NCBI GenBank assembly: GCA_964586775.1
Contig: CAZPJD010000151.1
Coordinates: 1 to 11,134 of the forward strand
Source: JADLEX01 sp964586775
Lineage (GTDB): Bacteria; Lernaellota; Lernaellaia; JACKCT01
DNA: 11,134 bases
Direction of reading: 5' to 3'
A program made the translations under genes and the position numbers. The notes below the pieces were generated by a model. The model was not told the origin of the DNA. It was given only the letters and a program-made list of their open reading frames with translations, and ran no database searches. Positions within the stretch are counted from its first letter, which is position 1. Each line of letters opens with the position of its first letter. This document shows, piece after piece, positions 6,578-11,134 of this stretch.

Positions 6578-8008
6578 GTGAACGTCACCGAACTGGACAA
6601 CGCCGAGCAATTCTCCCGGGAATATCGCACGCGGCAGGTTCTGATTCTGTCGATCGGGCTGCGGATCGGCATCGCCATTTTCGTGTGGCTGTGCGTGACG
6701 CTGCCCAGCGACCCGGGCTGGGCGGCCGCATCGGACCCGACGTTCCACATCGGCTTCGCCCTCGCGTTCGCGGGATACATCTATTCGCTTCGGCGGCTGC
6801 GAACCGAACCCCGACCCCTGCGTTGGATGGGGATCGTCAACGCGCTGGAGATCCTTGCGATCTCGGCTCTCGTCTGGCGCACCGGCGGCACCGCGAGTCC
6901 CATGACGGTGCTTTACCTCATGGTCATCATGGGTGCGGTGTTCGTGGGACAGGTGTCGTACGTGCTGACCGTCAGTCTCGGGGCGACGGCGATCTACGCG
7001 GTGCTCGAAGGACTCCTGCTCTCGGAAATGATCCCTCGGGCCGTCGCGTTCTCGGGTCGCGATGCCTCGAACGAGGATCTGTTCAACTCCGCCTACATTT
7101 CGACCACGCTTGCCGTCGTCGGTTTCTTTTCGCTCTTCACGATTCTGCTCCTGATCTATCTCTACGAGCAGGTCCAGCGGCTGCACATCACCATCGAGCG
7201 ACGACGCAACCAACTCGGCGACGCAAATCAGGCGCTGCTGGCGAGCTTTCACGATCTTTCCACGATGGTGGACCGTCTCAAGGCGAGCGAAGAGGCGGCG
7301 CAGTCGGCGCGCGGTGATCTGCTGAAGATGGAGAAGCTGCTCGTGGTCGCGCGACTCGCTGCGGGCAACCTGCACGAGCTGCGTTCGCCGCTCACGATGG
7401 TCATCTCCGAATTGGAGATCATGCTGCTCTCCAAGACATTGCCCGCCGAGGCGAAGCTCAAGGAGACGCTGAAGAAGGTGCTGGCCAACGCATCGCGCAT
7501 GAAGGCGCTGCTGCAAAACGTCGAGGACGCCGTGCGCCCCCACCGAGAACTACGATTCGTCGAGGTGGACCTGAACACGATGGTCTCGCGCGTCGTCGGG
7601 CTGATGGCGTACGAGATGAAGAAGCGCAACGTCAAGTTCGTCGCCAGCTACGACCCGGCGGAGCCGCGCATCCTGGGTGTGCCGTCGCAGATCGAGCAGA
7701 TCATCGTCAACCTCGTCGCCAACGCCGCCGACGCAAGCCCCGAGCGCAACGGCGCGGTCACGGTCGAGACGCAGATCCGCAACGCGGGTGTGAATCTGGT
7801 CGTCTCCGACAACGGCGAGGGATTGAACGAAGACGAAATCGCAAAGATCTTCGATCCGTTTTTCACCACCAAGAACCGCAGCGACCAACTCGGCCTCGGG
7901 CTTTACGTCGTCGCGAGCATCGTGGACCGCCACAAGGGCCACATCTCGGTCGAATCGAACCCCGGCAGACGCACGGCGTTCACCGTCACCTTCCCGATGG
8001 CCGTGTAA
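6578..8008 (+). CDS. Six-helix membrane sensor histidine kinase (PilS-like layout)
   Basis: From the GTG at 6578 the protein has 476 residues. Six hydrophobic segments are visible (about 20-42, 56-72, 84-101, 107-124, 126-148 and 174-196), with very short loops, so any sensing is probably in the membrane. A charged coiled-coil linker (about 197-255) leads to HisKA with NLHELRSPLT (H266). The ATPase domain has an N box (N378, N382), DNGEGL (D411), FDPFFTTK and LGLGL (438-442), so all catalytic boxes are intact. There is no PAS or receiver domain. The layout is that of PilS/RegB-type kinases, which usually signal to a separate response regulator; none is seen here. The frame stays open far upstream over the aminotransferase gene, but the AAGGG (6569-6573) before this GTG and the start of plausible sequence support this start. 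It is followed after 29 bases by polA, so co-transcription is likely. Confidence 0.88.
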   Translation: MNVTELDNAEQFSREYRTRQVLILSIGLRIGIAIFVWLCVTLPSDPGWAAASDPTFHIGFALAFAGYIYSLRRLRTEPRPLRWMGIVNALEILAISALVWRTGGTASPMTVLYLMVIMGAVFVGQVSYVLTVSLGATAIYAVLEGLLLSEMIPRAVAFSGRDASNEDLFNSAYISTTLAVVGFFSLFTILLLIYLYEQVQRLHITIERRRNQLGDANQALLASFHDLSTMVDRLKASEEAAQSARGDLLKMEKLLVVARLAAGNLHELRSPLTMVISELEIMLLSKTLPAEAKLKETLKKVLANASRMKALLQNVEDAVRPHRELRFVEVDLNTMVSRVVGLMAYEMKKRNVKFVASYDPAEPRILGVPSQIEQIIVNLVANAADASPERNGAVTVETQIRNAGVNLVVSDNGEGLNEDEIAKIFDPFFTTKNRSDQLGLGLYVVASIVDRHKGHISVESNPGRRTAFTVTFPMAV

Positions 8009-8009
8009 C

Positions 8010-8024
8010 GGCGCGATCCGCGCC
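8010..8024 (+). other. Small hairpin between the membrane kinase stop and polA
   Basis: GGCGCG (8010-8015) pairs perfectly with CGCGCC (8019-8024) around the loop ATC. It lies one base after the TAA of the kinase gene and just before the polA Shine-Dalgarno site. No T-run follows, so it is not a terminator. It could stabilise mRNA ends or modulate polA translation, but it may also be chance in GC-rich DNA. Confidence 0.3.
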
Positions 8025-8037
8025 CCTCGGAGCCCGA

Positions 8038-10722
8038 ATGTCCCAGCGCCTGTTCCTGATCGACGGATCCGGTTTCATCTTTCGCGCGTTTTACGGCGTC
8101 CGGAGGCTCAGCACGTCCGCGGGGGTGCCGACCAACGCGGTTTATGGTTTCGCGACGATGATGCTCAAGGTTCTGCGCGACCACGCGCCCACGCACGTCG
8201 CCGTCGTCTTCGACACCAAGGAGCCGACGTTTCGTCACGAAATCTATCCCGAATACAAAGCGAACCGCGAAGCCCCACCCGACGACCTCGTGCCGCAGTT
8301 CGGTCTGATCCGCGAACTGGTGGACGCCTTCGGCTGGCCGCGAATCGAAAGGCCGGGCTTCGAGGCCGACGACATCATCGGCACGCTCGCCGACCGCGCG
8401 GCTCAGGGCGGCTTCGACGTGGTGCTCGTCTCGTCGGACAAGGACCTGTGCCAACTCCTGGGCGAACGCGTGCGCATGTACGACCCGATGAAGGACGTGT
8501 GGACCGGTCCGGACGACCTGAAGGAGCGCTTCGGCGGCGGGCCGGAACGCGTGGTCGAGGTGCTCGCTCTGGCGGGCGACACGTCGGACAACGTGCCGGG
8601 CATCCCCGGCGTCGGCGAGAAGACCGCCGTCAAGCTGCTCGACGAATTCGGATCGTTCGACGCCGTGCTCGAAAACGCCTCGAAGATCAAGGGCAAGCTC
8701 GCCGAAAAGGTGATGGAAAACGTCGAGGCCGCGCGGCTCGCCCGCCGTCTCGTGACCATCGAGCGCGCCATCGATATTGATTTGGGTTTCGACGAATTGC
8801 GCCTCGCGTCAACAGACCGCGAAAAGCTCGGCGATTTTCTGGGCCGGCTCGAAATGACGCGGCTGCTCTCCGACCTGCAGGCGGTGCCAGCGCAGATGGA
8901 ATCGAGCGGGCAGCTTGCGCGCGACGGCTACCGCCTCGTCCTCGATCGCGAGACGCTCGCCGAGATGATCGGCAAGATGCGCGCGTCGGGCATCTTCGCG
9001 CTCGACACCGAGACCACGAGCGAACACCCCACGCGGGCCGACATTGTGGGCATGTCGTTTTGCTGCGACGCCCGCGAGTCGTTTTATCTGCCGGTCGCGC
9101 ACCGCTATTTGGGCGTGCCGCCGCAGTTGCCGCTCGCCGAAACGCTCGATGCGTTGCGCCCGCTGCTCGCCGACAAGAGCGTGCGAAAGGTCGGGCAGAA
9201 TATCAAATACGACATCATCGTGTTCCGACGCGCCGGAGTGGATCTGCGCGGCGTGGATTTCGACACGATGGTCGCGAGCTACCTGCTCGAGCCCGAGGCC
9301 GACAGCCACGGCATGGACCTGCTCGCGTCGAAATACCTGGGGCATCGCACGATCAAATTCAAAGACGTCACCGGCAGCGGCAAGGACCAGAAGGGTTTCG
9401 ACGAGGTGCCGCTCGACATGGCGCGCGACTACGCCGCCGAGGACGCCCACGTGACGTGGGAGCTGTATCGGCTGCTGGCGCCGATGATCGAGCGCGAGGG
9501 ATTCGAGAAACTGCTGCGCGAGATGGAGATGCCGCTCGTCGACGTGCTCGTGGACATGGAGATGGCCGGCGTGCTGATCGACCCCGTGTTCTTTCGCGGG
9601 CTCTCCAAAGAGGCCGATGGCGAGCTCGTGCGTCTGGAGGCCGAGATCCATCAGGCGGCGGGCGGGCCCTTCAACCTCAACAGCCCCAAGCAGGTCGGTG
9701 AGATCCTGTTCGAAAAGCTCGGCCTGCCGTCGGGAAAGAAGACGAAGACGGGCTACTCGACCGACGTGACCGTGCTCGAATCCCTCGCAGACAAGCACGC
9801 GGTCCCGAAGCTGCTGCTCGAATACCGCGCGTTCCACAAGCTCAAGAGCACCTACATCGACGCGCTGCCGTCGATGATCAACCCGCGCACCGGGCGCGTG
9901 CACACGAGCTTCAACCAGGCGGTTGCGGCCACGGGACGGCTTTCGTCGTCCGATCCGAATCTTCAGAACATCCCCATCCGCACCAAGCAGGGGCGACGCA
10001 TCCGCGAGGGCTTCGTCGCGCCAGCGGGCCGCGTGCTGATGAGCGCCGATTACTCGCAGGTGGAGCTGCGCATCCTCGCGCATCTGTCGGGCGACGCGGC
10101 GATGCTCGAGGCGTTCGCGGCGGGCGGCGACATCCACCGCAGCACCGCGGCGCAGGTATTCGGCGTCGAGCAGGGTTTGGTCACACCCGAGATGCGGCGT
10201 CAGGCCAAGGCGATCAACTTCGGTATCGTCTACGGCATGAGCGCGTTTCGGCTCGGCCGCGATCTGGAGATCGGCACCAAGCGCGCGCAGGAGTTCATCG
10301 ACGCCTACTTTGGCCGTTTTTCCGGCGTGAAGACCTTCATCGAACGCACCATCGCCGACGCCCGCGAAAAGGGTTTCGTGACAACGATGATGGGTCGCCG
10401 ACGCCGCGTTCCGGAACTGACCGAAGGCAATCGCCAGGTGCAGGGCTTCGGCGAGCGCCTCGCGGTCAACACGCCCATTCAGGGTTCCGCGGCCGACATC
10501 ATCAAGATGGCGATGGTGCGCCTTCGCGAGCGAATCGCGCGCGAGAGCGCACCGATGACGATGATCCTGCAGGTGCACGACGAGCTCGTGTTCGAGGTCG
10601 ATGAACACTTCATCGATCAAGCCGCCGCGATCGTGCGTGAAGAGATGGAAAACGTGGTGAAGCTCGATGCCCGACTCGTCGTCGAGACGAGTCATGGGAA
10701 AAACTGGGCCGAGGCGCATTAA
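8038..10722 (+). CDS. polA: DNA polymerase I, with 5' nuclease, proofreading and polymerase domains
   Basis: The 894-residue enzyme removes RNA primers, fills gaps in Okazaki-fragment maturation, and acts in excision repair. The 5' nuclease (about 1-290) shows D9, YPEYKANR, EADDIIG (E109, D111, D112), SSDKDL (D134, D136) and GDTSDNVPGIPGVG (D181, D184). The 3'-5' exonuclease (about 300-490) keeps its catalytic residues D323 and E325 (LDTET), D392 (IKYD), and Y465/D469 (YAAED), so proofreading is predicted to work; many Pol I enzymes have lost it. The polymerase domain has motif A DYSQVELR (D671), motif B RRQAKAINFGIVYG (R720, K724, F728, Y732) and motif C QVHDELVFE (D848). F728 aligns with E. 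coli F762, the residue that disfavours dideoxynucleotides. The ATG at 8038 is preceded by GGAG at 8029-8032. The gene follows the membrane kinase by 29 bases and precedes the nuclease gene by 21. Confidence 0.98.
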   Translation: MSQRLFLIDGSGFIFRAFYGVRRLSTSAGVPTNAVYGFATMMLKVLRDHAPTHVAVVFDTKEPTFRHEIYPEYKANREAPPDDLVPQFGLIRELVDAFGWPRIERPGFEADDIIGTLADRAAQGGFDVVLVSSDKDLCQLLGERVRMYDPMKDVWTGPDDLKERFGGGPERVVEVLALAGDTSDNVPGIPGVGEKTAVKLLDEFGSFDAVLENASKIKGKLAEKVMENVEAARLARRLVTIERAIDIDLGFDELRLASTDREKLGDFLGRLEMTRLLSDLQAVPAQMESSGQLARDGYRLVLDRETLAEMIGKMRASGIFALDTETTSEHPTRADIVGMSFCCDARESFYLPVAHRYLGVPPQLPLAETLDALRPLLADKSVRKVGQNIKYDIIVFRRAGVDLRGVDFDTMVASYLLEPEADSHGMDLLASKYLGHRTIKFKDVTGSGKDQKGFDEVPLDMARDYAAEDAHVTWELYRLLAPMIEREGFEKLLREMEMPLVDVLVDMEMAGVLIDPVFFRGLSKEADGELVRLEAEIHQAAGGPFNLNSPKQVGEILFEKLGLPSGKKTKTGYSTDVTVLESLADKHAVPKLLLEYRAFHKLKSTYIDALPSMINPRTGRVHTSFNQAVAATGRLSSSDPNLQNIPIRTKQGRRIREGFVAPAGRVLMSADYSQVELRILAHLSGDAAMLEAFAAGGDIHRSTAAQVFGVEQGLVTPEMRRQAKAINFGIVYGMSAFRLGRDLEIGTKRAQEFIDAYFGRFSGVKTFIERTIADAREKGFVTTMMGRRRRVPELTEGNRQVQGFGERLAVNTPIQGSAADIIKMAMVRLRERIARESAPMTMILQVHDELVFEVDEHFIDQAAAIVREEMENVVKLDARLVVETSHGKNWAEAH

Positions 10723-10743
10723 AGAAAGCGGGAGGTGGCGGAA

Positions 10744-11134
10744 TTGACGCGGCGCAGGTCGAAGTGGAGTTGGGGCGGAGTGCTGGTCGGCGCGGTCTTC
10801 GCCGCGATCTACATCGTCGCCCGTTCGTTCGACGTCCAGCTCCCCTTCGACATTCTCGGCAGGAGCACGGGGGAGTTCATCCCGCCGCCCACGGGGCTTG
10901 TGCGCGTGGTGGAAGCGGTTGACGGCGACACCATCAAGCTCGCGGGGGGCGCGCGGGTACGCTACGTGGGCGTGGACACGCCGGAGCGCAAGGACCCCTA
11001 TTTCGCCGCGGCGAAGCGCGAAAACGCGCGGCTGACGACGGGCAAGGATGTGCGGATCGAGTCGTGCCCGAAGCGCGCGAAGGACGACTTCGGTCGCGCG
11101 CTCGGCACGCCCTTCGACGGCGAGCGCGACCTCG
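10744..11134 (+). CDS. Membrane-anchored staphylococcal-nuclease-like protein (3' end outside window)
   Basis: The frame runs off the right edge after 130 codons. The N-terminus is Arg/Lys-rich (TRRRSKW) followed by a hydrophobic stretch (about 10-27, GVLVGAVFAAIYIVA), which fits a signal anchor or uncleaved signal with the nuclease outside the inner membrane. The TNase-like core follows: VDGDT (D60, D62, T63), VRYVGVDTPE (R73, D78, T79, E81) and DDFGR (R118). These match the calcium-binding acids and catalytic Arg/Glu/Arg of staphylococcal nuclease, so a sugar-nonspecific nuclease is predicted. The start is TTG at 10744, supported by GGAGG (10731-10735) eight bases upstream. A GTG at 10735 is in frame but has no properly spaced site. 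The gene begins 21 bases after polA and is probably co-transcribed. Without the C-terminus, extra domains cannot be excluded. Confidence 0.85.
   Translation, partial: MTRRRSKWSWGGVLVGAVFAAIYIVARSFDVQLPFDILGRSTGEFIPPPTGLVRVVEAVDGDTIKLAGGARVRYVGVDTPERKDPYFAAAKRENARLTTGKDVRIESCPKRAKDDFGRALGTPFDGERDL

Noticed and set aside
8010..8024. Hairpin after the membrane kinase as a transcription terminator
   Set aside because: The stem is only six base pairs and has no T-run. It overlaps the short leader of polA, where termination would leave polA without a promoter.
8809..10719. 636-codon open frame antisense to polA
   Set aside because: It mirrors polA codons and has no domain. polA is unambiguous on the other strand.
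3630..11134. Reading the toxin, kinases and nuclease as one defence island
   Set aside because: The genes lie on different strands and in different transcription units. polA and folE2 are housekeeping genes, and there is no phage-defence effector, integrase or att-like repeat.

Overview
The window looks like part of a chromosome from a GC-rich, free-living Gram-negative bacterium. The grounds are strong G/C preference at third codon positions, long non-coding open frames antisense to the real genes, a large cytoplasmic PAS hybrid histidine kinase, and a six-helix membrane kinase of the PilS type. A deltaproteobacterial or related lineage would fit, but nothing here fixes the phylum.

Layout. 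1-105: the last 34 codons of a gene entering from the left. 106-446: non-coding DNA with two hairpin-type repeats, then a good sigma-70-type promoter (311-339). 447-3614 (+): a 1055-residue hybrid histidine kinase, REC / pseudo-REC / PAS / PAS / PAS / HisKA / HATPase / REC. 3630-4108 (-): a RelE/ParE-type toxin with an overlapping upstream antitoxin, convergent with the kinase. 4154-4954 (-): folE2, the type IB GTP cyclohydrolase. 5069-6310 (-): a DegT/DnrJ/EryC1/StrS-family PLP aminotransferase, followed by a terminator-like hairpin. 6311-6577: the divergent control region. 6578-8008 (+): a six-helix membrane histidine kinase. 8038-10722 (+): full-length DNA polymerase I. 10744 to the right edge (+): the start of a membrane-anchored staphylococcal-nuclease-like protein.

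How the genes fit together. The rightward block of membrane kinase, polA and nuclease has gaps of 29 and 21 bases and is probably one operon. The leftward block is aminotransferase, folE2, antitoxin, toxin. It is probably split by the hairpin after the aminotransferase gene and by a candidate promoter overlapping the folE2 stop, so the toxin-antitoxin pair may be expressed independently. No response-regulator gene lies beside either kinase. The first kinase carries its own C-terminal receiver; the second has no visible partner.

I see no CRISPR array, tRNA, rRNA, phage gene or complete insertion sequence. Most of the window is ordinary housekeeping and signalling content. The less ordinary points are the dead second receiver domain, an exact 12-bp motif shared by the two main control regions, and the compact toxin-antitoxin promoter.
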